A stretch of 64,000 nucleotides of DNA. Source: Bradyrhizobium septentrionale. Its GTDB lineage: Bacteria; Pseudomonadota; Alphaproteobacteria; Rhizobiales; Xanthobacteraceae. A model generated the notes under the pieces. It ran no database searches. It saw only the letters and a program-made list of their open reading frames with translations, and had not been told where the DNA came from. A program made the position numbers and the translations under genes. Below are positions 26,094 to 35,589 of this stretch, one piece after another. Location of the stretch: the NCBI RefSeq assembly GCF_011516645.4, contig NZ_CP088285.1:4730501-4794500 (forward strand), in the 5' to 3' direction. Position 1 is the stretch's first letter. Each line of letters opens with the position of its first letter.

Positions 26094-26620
26094 GGCCTGC
26101 TCCTTATGTAGGTACGGCGCGCTGAACGATCGGGCCGGCGACCGCCGCGTTCCAGAGTGCATTCGACCTTTTTTGAGAACCATCCCCAAGGTCAGCGGCT
26201 TTACCACCTGCCGCGGCTCATGCCGCCGACCGACTTGGCCTCCTCGGGCGTTTGCAAACGACCAAGATCCGGACATTTTGAAATTGAGCCGCTAACTCAT
26301 CGATGAGCTCCTTTCGGTCTCGGAAAGAAGGCACCGAGCAGGAGTGCATTTGGCGTCAACCCATGGGTGACGCTTGAAAGGCGTCTTGGGCGGTAAGCTC
26401 GTGCGCCCCGATCTGGTTCATGCTGCATTGAATTGCAGGTCGCGCGGCAGATCGAACACCACCGGCGAAACACTACCTGCAAGGTTTCGCCGCCGACATC
26501 CTCACTCTCCTCCGATCGTCGACAAGGGGCTTGCAAGAAGAGTAGCAAGGTCCGTTCCACACATGATGCATCGGACAAGCGCGCCAGACCGGCTTTTCCG
26601 GTTGATTGGTTCTGGCCACT
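26094..26620. other. Intergenic stretch before the nifH control region
   Basis: No supportable gene. Frames on both strands here are short and rich in Arg, Ser and Cys. Confidence 0.45.
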
Positions 26621-26636
26621 TGTTGGTTTCCTTACA
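26621..26636 (+). promoter_or_regulatory. NifA upstream activator site 1 of nifH
   Basis: TGTTGGTTTCCTTACA is a perfect TGT-N10-ACA palindrome 117 bp before the -24 box. Confidence 0.85.
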
Positions 26637-26649
26637 GCTGCGCAGATCC

Positions 26650-26665
26650 TGTCAGGTCCAAAACA
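26650..26665 (+). promoter_or_regulatory. NifA upstream activator site 2 of nifH
   Basis: TGTCAGGTCCAAAACA is a second perfect TGT-N10-ACA site, 29 bp (about three helical turns) from the first, hence on the same DNA face. Paired NifA sites are known at rhizobial nifH. Confidence 0.85.
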
Positions 26666-26737
26666 GCCAGGATCACGCATCGGCTCGCTGGCGGTTTTCA
26701 AAACGTAATCAGAAGCTTAATGTGCGCGGACAGGCGT

Positions 26738-26753
26738 TGGCATGGTGGTTGCT
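26738..26753 (+). promoter_or_regulatory. Sigma-54 promoter of nifH
   Basis: TGGCATGGTGGTTGCT: exact GG-N10-GC spacing, perfect TTGCT -12 box. The leader to the nifH ATG is about 150 nt. Confidence 0.93.
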
Positions 26754-26774
26754 AATGAGCGGTAGCAACACTGA

Positions 26775-27797
<1,023 letters not shown>

Positions 27798-27834
27798 AGG
27801 TCGCGAGTCGCGGCCTTGTGAAGGCGCGCGACGG

Positions 27835-27873
27835 ATGCCGGTCTCCTCACCTCCCCATCCGGGAGACCGGCAT
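27835..27873 (+). terminator. Stem-loop between nifH and nifQ
   Basis: ATGCCGGTCTCC and its complement GGGAGACCGGCAT form a stem of 12-13 bp around a loop of about 14 bases. No T run follows, so it is more likely a partial terminator or an RNA-stabilising 3' structure that lets nifH mRNA exceed nifQ mRNA. Confidence 0.65.
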
Positions 27874-27887
27874 TCTGACGAACGACC

Positions 27888-28658
27888 GTGACCAAGATCA
27901 GGATGGGGCAGAGCAAACCAGATCGTGGAATCCATCGATTCATGTCCGAAGCGCACTTTCTTCCTTTTGTGGCTGCTTGTGCCGTTGATGCGAGCAGCCG
28001 GATGCACAGAGGAATTGCAACCTACCGTCTGCTCACCGGTGTGCCTCCTGAAGATGCCGACATTGCCACTGACAGTAATTTCGATTGCCATGTCCTGGCG
28101 TCTATTCTGGCGGTTGCCTCGATGGATGGTGGCCCTCTTCCCGAGAAGGCGGGCCTGTCCGGCCACGAGCTAGCGGCCTTGCTGGAGCAGCACTTTCCCT
28201 CGGTAGGGGTCAAGCTCGTGGAGCGGCTCCTGTCGGTCGAGTGCGATGAGAACGACGAGATCGCAATGGTGCGCGATCTTTTGCTCAAGCAGCGCTCGAC
28301 GGAAGGACATATCGGTCGCTGGCTGGCCGCGATGATCGCGCGCCGCGCCATTGAGCCGGACCACCTGTGGGAAGGCTTGGGATTACGCAATCGTGCCGAA
28401 CTCTCTCGGCTGCTCAGCCGCCACTTCGCGCCGCTCGCCGCGCGCAATATCAACAATATGCGCTGGAAGCGCTTTATCTACCGTACGCTGTGCGAGGATG
28501 AAGGCCTCGTAATGTGCACGACGCCCGTCTGTACGCAATGTAACGACTTCAGCCTCTGCTTCGGCGAGGAAAGCGGCGAGAGCCGGTTGGCCGAGCGCCG
28601 GCGCGACTTTCTGTTGCAGGCGGCTCGCCCGGTTGTCCGCGGCGACTGGCCCATCTGA
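27888..28658 (+). CDS. nifQ: Molybdenum-processing protein NifQ
   Basis: A NifQ protein of up to 256 residues, thought to carry a Mo-Fe-S unit for FeMo-co synthesis. The C-terminal signature CTTPVCTQCNDFSLC (C-x4-C-x2-C-x5-C, about residue 212) is intact, as is HIGRWLAAMIARRAIEPDHLWEGLGL. The frame opens with GTG at 27888; ATG at 27903 or 27942 are alternative starts, none with a strong RBS. It lies 90 bp behind nifH and a stem-loop, so it is probably read through from the nifH promoter. Confidence 0.94.
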   Translation: MTKIRMGQSKPDRGIHRFMSEAHFLPFVAACAVDASSRMHRGIATYRLLTGVPPEDADIATDSNFDCHVLASILAVASMDGGPLPEKAGLSGHELAALLEQHFPSVGVKLVERLLSVECDENDEIAMVRDLLLKQRSTEGHIGRWLAAMIARRAIEPDHLWEGLGLRNRAELSRLLSRHFAPLAARNINNMRWKRFIYRTLCEDEGLVMCTTPVCTQCNDFSLCFGEESGESRLAERRRDFLLQAARPVVRGDWPI

Positions 28659-29034
28659 GTTGCCACAGGAATCTTCGAACGCCTCGTCCGGATTTGGCGG
28701 TTCGGAGAGGGGGGGGCTGGCTAGCGCCACTACAACGCGAGCCCATCATGTATCCAAGGCGATGCCGCGCCCAAGCGCTCCGCGACAGGTCCTGTATCCC
28801 GGCGCTCTGCAGTCGCGTTCGAATTGAGCATGGCAACAAGCAAGGTGAGGCGTCTTTTCATCGGTGCTGAGTCGTCACCGGCGAGCCCGTGGGCCGCGGT
28901 ATTGTGGACGCAGCTTTCCAGGGCCAGGCTTTGGCCGTGGAGAGCAGCCGTGCGAGCTAAGGCCTGCAGCAGGATCGTAGGTGCTGCCACACCTCGCCGA
29001 ACGTCGACGAACTAAGCCAAGGGAGATTTTTGCA
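28659..29034. other. nifQ-nifW intergenic region
   Basis: 376 bp with no supportable gene; no -24/-12 element was seen, so nifW is likely on the nifH-nifQ transcript. Confidence 0.5.
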
Positions 29035-29376
29035 ATGAGCAACTCATGCTCGCCAGCCGGGATCCTGGATCGGCTCAGCAAGGCCTCGTCGGCGGAAGAG
29101 TTCTTTTCGCTGCTAGGCGTCGATTACGAGCCGAAAATCGTCAATGTTGCGCGCCTTCATATCCTAAAGCGCATGGGACAATATTTTGCCAAGGAGCAGT
29201 TCGCCGGTGCCGCAGAGCCGGAGATCAGAGCTCGGTGCAAAGCGTTGCTGGAGCACGCCTATGCCGATTTCGTGGCATCGTCACCGATCGAGCAGCGAGT
29301 GTTCAAGGTCTTAAAGGAAGCCGTCGCAGACCCTAACAAGTCGGTGGCGTTTGTCCCGTTGAGTGCGCTGAAGTGA
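29035..29376 (+). CDS. nifW: Nitrogenase-stabilising protein NifW
   Basis: A 113-residue NifW, which protects the MoFe protein from oxygen or assists its maturation. Family features: LDRLSKASSAEEFFSLLGVDYEPKIVNVARLHILKRMGQYF and the C-terminal FKVLKEAV. ATG 29035 follows GGGAGA. Length is normal. Confidence 0.95.
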   Translation: MSNSCSPAGILDRLSKASSAEEFFSLLGVDYEPKIVNVARLHILKRMGQYFAKEQFAGAAEPEIRARCKALLEHAYADFVASSPIEQRVFKVLKEAVADPNKSVAFVPLSALK

Positions 29377-29598
29377 TTTCGTGCTCCACTGCGGTGTGGT
29401 TTGTCCCACCTGGCCGGGTGACGGTGTCTTGTACAGCCTTCGTCTTCATTCAAATCAACCCCTCTGCAGCCTGACGCGAGCCGCGCTGTCGTATTCCCGA
29501 CCCATGTCTGAGCTGCTGCTCGTGCCCGCGGTGTCAGGGGCCATTTTAAGTGTCTTCCAAGACGTTGCCTTCGCGCGAAACTCCATGGTTCTTGCGAC
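29377..29598. other. Control region upstream of the fix operon
   Basis: No gene. Two near-matches to the NifA site (TGT-N10-ACC) lie in this stretch; the one at 29487-29502 is 98 bp before the -24 box, a normal distance, but has one mismatch. Confidence 0.5.
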
Positions 29599-29614
29599 TG
29601 GTACGACACTTGCT
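29599..29614 (+). promoter_or_regulatory. Sigma-54 promoter of the fixBCX operon
   Basis: TGGTACGACACTTGCT differs from the consensus only by T for C after GG and has exact GG-N10-GC spacing. It lies 72 bp before a small gene with a strong RBS, then the fixA remnant and fixB. Confidence 0.8.
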
Positions 29615-29685
29615 GTTGTTCTGCCGATCCCGTCTTCGATGCCGACAGATGGTGGCCGTCCGAGATGAGATTTGAAGGAGGACCT

Positions 29686-29811
29686 ATGACGTCGCTTCTA
29701 CTATCCGCCGAGCGCTGCGGCATGATCTTATGGCTCACCCCAATGCCGTTCGAAATAGCCTTTGACGCGACCGAAGCCGGCATGGACCGCGAGATGGTGG
29801 TCAATGGGTAA
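29686..29811 (+). CDS. Small 41-residue gene leading the fix operon
   Basis: ATG at 29686 with a very strong RBS (AAGGAGG, 5-6 bp spacing), 72 bp behind a sigma-54 promoter. The product (MTSLLLSAERCGMILWLTPM, then PFEIAFDATEAGMDREMVVNG) has no recognised domain. Good translation signals at the first position of a NifA-type operon make it credible; it could also be an upstream coupling peptide or the remnant of a larger gene. Confidence 0.6.
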   Translation: MTSLLLSAERCGMILWLTPMPFEIAFDATEAGMDREMVVNG

Positions 29812-29842
29812 GTCACCCGTCCACGCTACGCCCGGAGCGGGT

Positions 29843-30283
29843 ATGCACATGGTCGTCCGCATCGCGCAGGCCTCCGATCATGCGCAGATCCGCATCCGCT
29901 CCATGGCCGATGGCAAGATGCGTCAAGAAACGGGGCCAACGTCGGCTCTTATGAGTTGTCGGCGCCGGAGGCAGGGCAGGGATTGCGTGACAGGAGCGGT
30001 GGCCAGATCCCTCTGGCCGTCAGAGTCAACGCGGAGCGCGGGGCCGAAAGCGAGACGCCGGTATTGCGCGATCACCGGACTGACTGACCCAAGGTTGGCA
30101 GCGGCCGGTCAGATTGACCGCGGCGGCCTGGCCGCCGCGGTGGCGCTCGTCGAAGGGAGCGCGCAAGGAACCAAGGTCGAGCATCTCTGCGAAGTCTCGC
30201 CCGTCCGCTACGTCTACCGCGGCGGCGCGTCTCGCCGCGATGGTGGGGCGCGCCGAACGGACGAGCGGCCGGCCAGGCACTGA
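29843..30283 (+). pseudogene. fixA: fixA remnant (electron transfer flavoprotein beta chain)
   Basis: The start MHMVVRIAQASDHAQIRIRS then MADGKMRQ matches FixA (typically MHIVVCIKQVPDSAQIRV...MRQ). After about residue 30 the similarity moves to the next frame, reading YELSAPEAGQGLRDRSGGQI, like the FixA segment Y-D-L-x-A-L-E-E-A-L-R-L-R-D. Beyond that it is degraded, and the whole is well short of the normal length of about 280 residues. It stands where fixA stands in fixABCX operons; a working copy must be elsewhere if FixBCX functions. Confidence 0.72.
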
Positions 30284-30362
30284 CCAAAAGTGATCTTCCG
30301 TTGAGCGAAGTAGAAAGCAATCCTGTGGTGCGTGCGCGCGTTATTTTGAGAGGATCTAGAGC

Positions 30363-31472
30363 ATGAGCAATGTCATAAAAACGAGCACGCTGGCGGCTGG
30401 CGGCCGAGCGGCAGCGAAAAAGGAACTGCCGGAGCACTTTAAAGCATATAGGCATGTCTGGGTCTTCGTCGAGCAGGAGCGCGGCCAGGTGCATCCGGTA
30501 TCCTGGGAGCTGATGGGTGCGGGGCGCAGGCTCGCCGACAGGCTGAAGGTGAATCTAGCTGCGGTCGTTATCGGCCCGGAGGGACAGCCCACGCGTAACG
30601 CCGCGCTTGAATCCTTTTGCTATGGCGCAGATCTGGCTTATCTCGTGAGTGACAATGTCCTGTCAGATTATCGCAACGAGTCCTATACCAAAGCGCTAAC
30701 CGAACTCGTCAACACCTACAAGCCGGAGATTCTGCTATTGGGTGCGACGACACTCGGTCGCGATCTCGCAGGTTCCGTGGCGACGACCTTGTCGACAGGG
30801 CTCACTGCCGACTGTACCGCGCTCGACGTCGACACCGATGGTTCGCTTGCAGCGACGCGTCCGACCTTTGGCGGCTCGCTGCTCTGCACGATCTATACCT
30901 TGAATTATCGTCCGCAGATGGCAACCGTTCGCCCGCGCGTCATGCCGATGCCAGAGCGTGTGGTACGCGATGCCGCTCGTATCATTATCCACCCACTTGG
31001 CCTCGTTGAAGACGATATCGTCACGAAAGTGCTCTCCTTCATCCCCGATCGCGATTCGGAAACGTCCAATTTGGCCTACGCCGATGTCGTGGTTGCCGGC
31101 GGCTTGGGGCTGGGGTCGCCTGACAATTTTCGGCTGGTGCGCGAGCTCGCAACTCTGCTTGGCGCCGAGTATGGCTGCTCGCGTCCTCTGGTGCAAAAAG
31201 GATGGGTTACGTCTGACCGGCAGATCGGCCAAACCGGCAAGACCATCCGGCCAAAGCTCTATATTGCTGCCGGAATTTCCGGCGCGATCCAGCACAGGGT
31301 CGGTGTGGAGGGGGCGGATCTGATCGTCGCCATCAATACCGACAAGAACGCGCCGATCTTCGACTTCGCCCATGTCGCGATCGTCAGTGACGCCCTGCAT
31401 CTGCTACCGGCGCTGACAGCTGCGTTTCGGGCGCGGCTTTTGCCGAATTCCCGTGCTCGGATCGCAGTCTAG
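30363..31472 (+). CDS. fixB: FixB, electron transfer flavoprotein alpha chain
   Basis: A 369-residue FixB. N-terminal ETF domain ([29 protein letters not shown]) and the C-terminal FAD-binding domain ([61 protein letters not shown]). With FixA, FixC and FixX it bifurcates electrons from NADH to ferredoxin/flavodoxin for nitrogenase and to quinone. ATG 30363 has GAGAGGA about 10 bp upstream. Confidence 0.97.
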   Translation: MSNVIKTSTLAAGGRAAAKKELPEHFKAYRHVWVFVEQERGQVHPVSWELMGAGRRLADRLKVNLAAVVIGPEGQPTRNAALESFCYGADLAYLVSDNVLSDYRNESYTKALTELVNTYKPEILLLGATTLGRDLAGSVATTLSTGLTADCTALDVDTDGSLAATRPTFGGSLLCTIYTLNYRPQMATVRPRVMPMPERVVRDAARIIIHPLGLVEDDIVTKVLSFIPDRDSETSNLAYADVVVAGGLGLGSPDNFRLVRELATLLGAEYGCSRPLVQKGWVTSDRQIGQTGKTIRPKLYIAAGISGAIQHRVGVEGADLIVAINTDKNAPIFDFAHVAIVSDALHLLPALTAAFRARLLPNSRARIAV

Positions 31473-31480
31473 AGGAGACA

Positions 31481-32791
31481 ATGATGATTGAGGAGAGGTT
31501 CGATGCGATCGTGGTCGGAGCGGGTATGGCAGGCAATGCGGCGGCCTTGACCATGGCCAAGCGCGGCCTGAAGGTGCTGCAGCTCGAGCGGGGCGAGTAC
31601 CCCGGATCGAAGAATGTGCAGGGCGCGATCCTCTATGCGGATATGATGGAGAGGCTGATCCCCGAGTTTCGTGAGGAAGCGCCGCTCGAACGTCATCTGG
31701 TCGAACAGCGGTTCTGGCTACTGGACGATCGCTCCCACGTCGGCATGCACTACCGCTCGGATGACTTCAACGAGGAGCGGCCGAACCGCTACACGATCAT
31801 ACGCGCGCCGTTTGACAAGTGGTTTTCGTCGAAGGTGCGGGAGGCCGGGGCGACCGTGTTGTGCGAGACGACAGTCACCGAGCTCGTGCGAGACGACCGT
31901 GAGAGGGTTGTGGGAGTTCGTACAGATCGCGGCGGCGGCGAAATACATGCCGACGTTGTCGTGCTGGCCGAGGGTGTCAATGGACTGCTCGGGACGCGCG
32001 CTGGCCTGCGCGCGCGGCCGACACCCAATAACGTCGCGCTCGCGGTGAAGGAAATGCACTTTTTGCCTCGCGAAACCATCGAGGCACGTTTCAATCTTAA
32101 GGGCGATGAGGGCGTCGTGATCGAGGCGGCCGGAACCATTTCTCGCGGCATGACCGGAATGGGTTTCGTCTATGCCAACAAGGAATGCATTTCGGTCGGC
32201 ATCGGCTGTCTCGTCGCCGATTTCCAGCGCACCGGCCAGACACCCTACGGCATGCTCGATCATTTCAAGCAGCATCCGTCCGTGGCACCGCTGATCGCAG
32301 GTTCTGAAATCAAGGAGTATGCGGCGCATCTCATTCCCGAAGGCGGCTACAAGGCAATCCCGCAGCTCTACGGTGATGGGTGGGTAGTGGTGGGGGACGC
32401 GGCGCAGCTCAACAACGCCATCCATCGTGAGGGTTCCAATCTTGCGATGACCTCAGGCCGCATCGCGGCGGAAGCAATCGCCGAGATGAAGTCGCGCCGC
32501 GAGCCCATGACGGCGAAAAATCTGTCGCTCTACAGGAAGATGCTAGCCGATTCCTTCGTGATCAAGGATCTCAAGAAGTACAAGGACTTGCCCATGCTGA
32601 TGCACACCCATTCGCAAAACTTCTTTCTTACCTATCCGCAGCTCATCTCCAAGGCGATGCAGAACTTTGTGCGCGTCGATGGGACGCCGAAGCTTGAGAA
32701 GGAGAAGGCGACCCTGAAATCCTTTGTCAAGGCGCGGTCATGGAGGGGCCTGATCGGCGATGCGTCTCGCTTTGCTCGCGCCTGGCGCTGA
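31481..32791 (+). CDS. fixC: FixC, ETF-quinone oxidoreductase-like flavoprotein
   Basis: A 436-residue FixC. N-terminal dinucleotide-binding motif [23 protein letters not shown], then [29 protein letters not shown]-terminal [34 protein letters not shown] precedes the ATG; 8 bp after fixB. It passes electrons with FixX to quinone. Confidence 0.97.
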   Translation: MMIEERFDAIVVGAGMAGNAAALTMAKRGLKVLQLERGEYPGSKNVQGAILYADMMERLIPEFREEAPLERHLVEQRFWLLDDRSHVGMHYRSDDFNEERPNRYTIIRAPFDKWFSSKVREAGATVLCETTVTELVRDDRERVVGVRTDRGGGEIHADVVVLAEGVNGLLGTRAGLRARPTPNNVALAVKEMHFLPRETIEARFNLKGDEGVVIEAAGTISRGMTGMGFVYANKECISVGIGCLVADFQRTGQTPYGMLDHFKQHPSVAPLIAGSEIKEYAAHLIPEGGYKAIPQLYGDGWVVVGDAAQLNNAIHREGSNLAMTSGRIAAEAIAEMKSRREPMTAKNLSLYRKMLADSFVIKDLKKYKDLPMLMHTHSQNFFLTYPQLISKAMQNFVRVDGTPKLEKEKATLKSFVKARSWRGLIGDASRFARAWR

Positions 32792-32830
32792 CCGCCAATA
32801 GTGTGAGGTTCAGCAATGGAAGGTCAAAGC

Positions 32831-33127
32831 ATGAATGTCGAGCCCTCGGTGCGCGTCGAAGACAAGCTGTATTACAACCGATATCTTGTCGACATCGGTC
32901 ACCCCCACGTCAAGGTACGCGCGCACACAACGCCGTCGGCGGAACTGCTTGCGCTCTTGAAAGTCTGCCCCGCACGATGCTACGAACTCAACGACAATGG
33001 ACAGGTTGAGGTAACCGTCGATGGTTGCATCGAGTGCGGCACCTGCCGCGTGATCGCCGAGCCCACCGGCGACATCCAATGGAGCCATCCGCGCGGCGGG
33101 TATGGGGTGTTGTTCAAGTTTGGCTGA
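32831..33127 (+). CDS. fixX: FixX ferredoxin-like protein
   Basis: A 98-residue partner of FixC carrying one 4Fe-4S cluster: [19 protein letters not shown], then CPARCYELN and [13 protein letters not shown] 32831 gives the 98-residue length usual for the family; an in-frame ATG at 32816 would add five residues and has GAGG 8 bp upstream. Last gene of the fix operon. Confidence 0.95.
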   Translation: MNVEPSVRVEDKLYYNRYLVDIGHPHVKVRAHTTPSAELLALLKVCPARCYELNDNGQVEVTVDGCIECGTCRVIAEPTGDIQWSHPRGGYGVLFKFG

Positions 33128-33372
33128 GAGTGAACGAACACAGCAGTATGATCGCCATGTAAAGGAGGATCTCGCCGCCACAGTTGCGCATTCCGCCTCT
33201 CTGCACGGGTTCAAGTTCGAACGAGGCGCGCACCTCGAGAGGACACCCCACAAGACAGACATTGCATCGGGATATCACGATCACTCGGGATGCGCGTAGG
33301 AATGGTTGTGGCGCCACTGAACTGCGCCACAAAGGTGTCGAACCGGTCGAAAGGGAGGAATCAGCCGGTCGC

Positions 33373-33873
33373 CTAAGGGGGAGTAGACCCTGCGGCCTCG
33401 ATAGCAACTGCCACTGACTGCACGATCGCGGCAAAGCGCACGGCGGTCTGATGGCTTCGGAACTTACGCCAGCGGCCCGCAGCGTCTTCTCGTGGGCGTC
33501 AATACAGGCACCGCAGCCGTTTATAGCCGAGACCGCCAACGACCGCTCCGGGATTGCCGATCACGTTCATGCGCAGCCGTGGTTGCATGGTGTTGGAGAC
33601 AAGGTGAACGAAGCGGTAGTAAGCGTTGTTCATTGCTATCACAGAAGCGGCGGATTTCGCGGCGGCGATTGCCTCAGGCGTCATCACGGCGGCCGCAGCC
33701 GATTCCATCGCGGCAACAAGGGCCGCATTGCGGGTGGCAATCGCGGTCGCGAGCATCAGGCCATATTGTCGCTGCGGCGAGAGCGTCTCATCGGCCACCA
33801 AGGACGTCAGATTGAGCCTGACGTCCTTGGCACAATCGGGAATCTTCTCGTGCAATTGCTCGATCGACGACAT
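33373..33873 (-). pseudogene. ahpD: ahpD-like alkylhydroperoxidase, frameshifted
   Basis: N-terminal part [22 protein letters not shown] through [14 protein letters not shown] to VIGNPGAVV is in one frame. The redox-active part [24 protein letters not shown] (CxxC plus His, the AhpD site) is in a second frame, and [22 protein letters not shown] in a third, ending at 33373. A deletion of about ten codons and a single-base loss near 33430 explain this. It follows ahpC by 6 bp, so the pair was an operon. Probably nonfunctional unless the sequence has errors. Confidence 0.82.
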
Positions 33874-33879
33874 GGGGCC

Positions 33880-34434
33880 TCATGCAACCTTCAGGGTTTC
33901 GCCGCCGACTTCGCGGTTGCAGGGACAGAGCTCGTCGGTTTGCAGCGCGTCCAGAACGCGGAGTGTGTCCTTTGGGCTGCGCCCGACATTGAGATTAGTC
34001 GCATAGACGTGTTGGATTGTGTTGTCGGGGTCAACGATAAAGGTGTAGCGATAGGCGACACCCTCGGGTGAACGCACGCCAAGGCCATCGACCAGGGCCC
34101 CCTTCGTGTCGGCAAACTGCCAGATCGGTAGGTTGTGAAGGTCGACATGTGAGCGTCGCCAGGCGAGCTTGCAGAACTCGTTGTCGGTTGAACCGCCCAG
34201 TACGATCGCATCGCGGTCGGCGAATTCCTTGGACAGCCGGCCAAACTCGGCGATTTCGGTTGGGCAGACGAACGTAAAGTCCTTGGGATAAAAGAAGATG
34301 ATCTTCCACTTTTCTGGAAAGCTTGTTTCTGTCAGCGTCTCGAACGCACTCTGTCCTTCTTCTTCTTGCACTTGAAAGCCGGGCTTCACGCCTGTGACTT
34401 CGAACGGCGGCAACTGATTTCCAATTCCGAGCAT
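33880..34434 (-). CDS. ahpC: Peroxiredoxin AhpC-like
   Basis: A 184-residue peroxiredoxin: peroxidatic Cys in FFYPKDFTFVCPTEIAEF (about residue 57), with the catalytic Thr/Pro just before it, and C-terminal CPCNREVGGETLKVA. It reduces peroxides near nitrogenase; the normal electron source would be AhpD, which is broken here. A sigma-54 promoter at 34482-34496 reads towards it, so NifA control is expected, as reported for ahpCD in B. japonicum. Confidence 0.95.
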   Translation of the reverse strand: MLGIGNQLPPFEVTGVKPGFQVQEEEGQSAFETLTETSFPEKWKIIFFYPKDFTFVCPTEIAEFGRLSKEFADRDAIVLGGSTDNEFCKLAWRRSHVDLHNLPIWQFADTKGALVDGLGVRSPEGVAYRYTFIVDPDNTIQHVYATNLNVGRSPKDTLRVLDALQTDELCPCNREVGGETLKVA

Positions 34435-34481
34435 GCTGTCCTCACGAGTTTGTTTTATAATGATCGTGCCTCACCGGTGAA

Positions 34482-34497
34482 GCAAGCTATATGCCAT
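34482..34497 (-). promoter_or_regulatory. Sigma-54 promoter of ahpC
   Basis: On the minus strand TGGCATATAGCTTGCT: exact GG-N10-GC spacing and perfect -12 box, about 50 bp before the ahpC ATG. No perfect TGT-N10-ACA site was found in the 130 bp further upstream. Confidence 0.87.
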
Positions 34498-34924
34498 CCG
34501 TTCTCAAGACCCGATTGCTGAAACGACGCCAACTAGTGACGTGGCTGCGTGCATTTGATCCACGTTTCGATTGAATCTCACTCTCGCTTTCAATCATGCT
34601 TTGCGGATGCGCGATGTTCGCGTCGCTTGGAGTATCGGTTAGGGCCATGCTATGTGGCGATTGGGTTGCCGCGGTTCTGAAGATCCGCAGCCAGTGCACG
34701 GTCCGGGTTCGACGACTGCAGCAAAGACGGCAATCGGACCTGAACTTCGACGATCCGTCTTCGATCGACAGGCACTGCAAAACCGACTGAGGGGGTGATG
34801 CTAGCGTCGACCGGGTAAAGCACGCGCGCAGCTTGTCGAAGTGCGGCTTCTTGCCGATCAGGGTCCGCAATCAGCACGTTCACAGAGCATCACGGTGGCT
34901 CACAATGTAGGGCGGACGCCGGAG
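34498..34924. other. Stretch without a supportable gene
   Basis: A 77-codon minus-strand frame (34650-34883, starting MNVLIADPDRQEAALRQAAR) is the only plausible one, but it has no RBS and no family, so it is not called. Confidence 0.4.
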
Positions 34925-35589
34925 CTAAGCTTGCTTTCGTTGTCGGCGAAGCAGCCCGACGGGTGATTTCGGGGTCAACATATCCGAACTACACACATAC
35001 GTCATCAAGCTGTCCGGTATCATAGCGCCCAAATGGCCGCAGCCGCGACTAACCGCCCGGGCGGCGCGCTGGCGGGATGGAGATATCGCGCCACCATTCC
35101 TCGACACTAGTAGCAACCTACCAATGTCCCCAGCGAAAGTTCGCCAATCAGCAAGACATGTTCTTGGAACGGCCGTCAAGAGTGGCACACCGCGGGTGAT
35201 GGCCTCTGTGAATTCGGCGCGCAGGCCGTGGCCAACGGCTTCTTGTCTGGCAAATTTGCTGATCACCAGGAGATCGACCTTGTCGCAAAGCGCCCGGGAA
35301 ACGACAGCTTCGGCTTCGGCAAGTCCAGTCGTATTTAGATTACAGGACGTAGCTCCGCTGCCGAGTGACTGGTAAATCGAGATCTCTTGCCCCGTCGCAA
35401 CGTCCACTGCAAGCATAGGTGCGTACCGTTTGTGGCCCAGAAGCGACGCTGGACGATGCGGCTGACGCGTACGGCTTGCCGCGCAAGATCCTGAACGAAA
35501 TCGGCGAGCAACCTGTCGACGTCGTCTTTCGGCCGGTAGAAAATCGCAGCCACAGCATTCGGATCGATTTCTTCAAGGTTGCCGATCAT
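34925..35589 (-). pseudogene. DUF2478-like NTPase gene, frameshifted, behind modC
   Basis: Starts at ATG 35589, overlapping the end of modC (MIGNLEEIDPNAVAAIFYRPKDDVDRLLADFVQDLARQAVRVSRIVQ). Near 35445 the reading frame changes to HKRYAPMLAVDVATGQEISI, then SLGSGATSCNLNTTGLAEAEAVV, DLLVISKFARQEAVGHGLR and ITRGVPLLTAV, the pattern of DUF2478 proteins found beside molybdate and nif genes. The overlap with modC suggests a molybdenum-related role. One indel breaks it. Confidence 0.68.

Noticed and set aside
26470..26495. Short similarity on the minus strand to the end of ahpC (VGGETLQ)
   Set aside because: Only about 18 bases match and flanking codons do not, so a duplicated ahpC end cannot be supported.
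33114..33539. Reading the ahpD C-terminal frame as a separate gene starting [18 protein letters not shown]
   Set aside because: It is the redox half of the ahpD pseudogene; the first part lies in another frame directly upstream and the tail after EAIR is out of frame.
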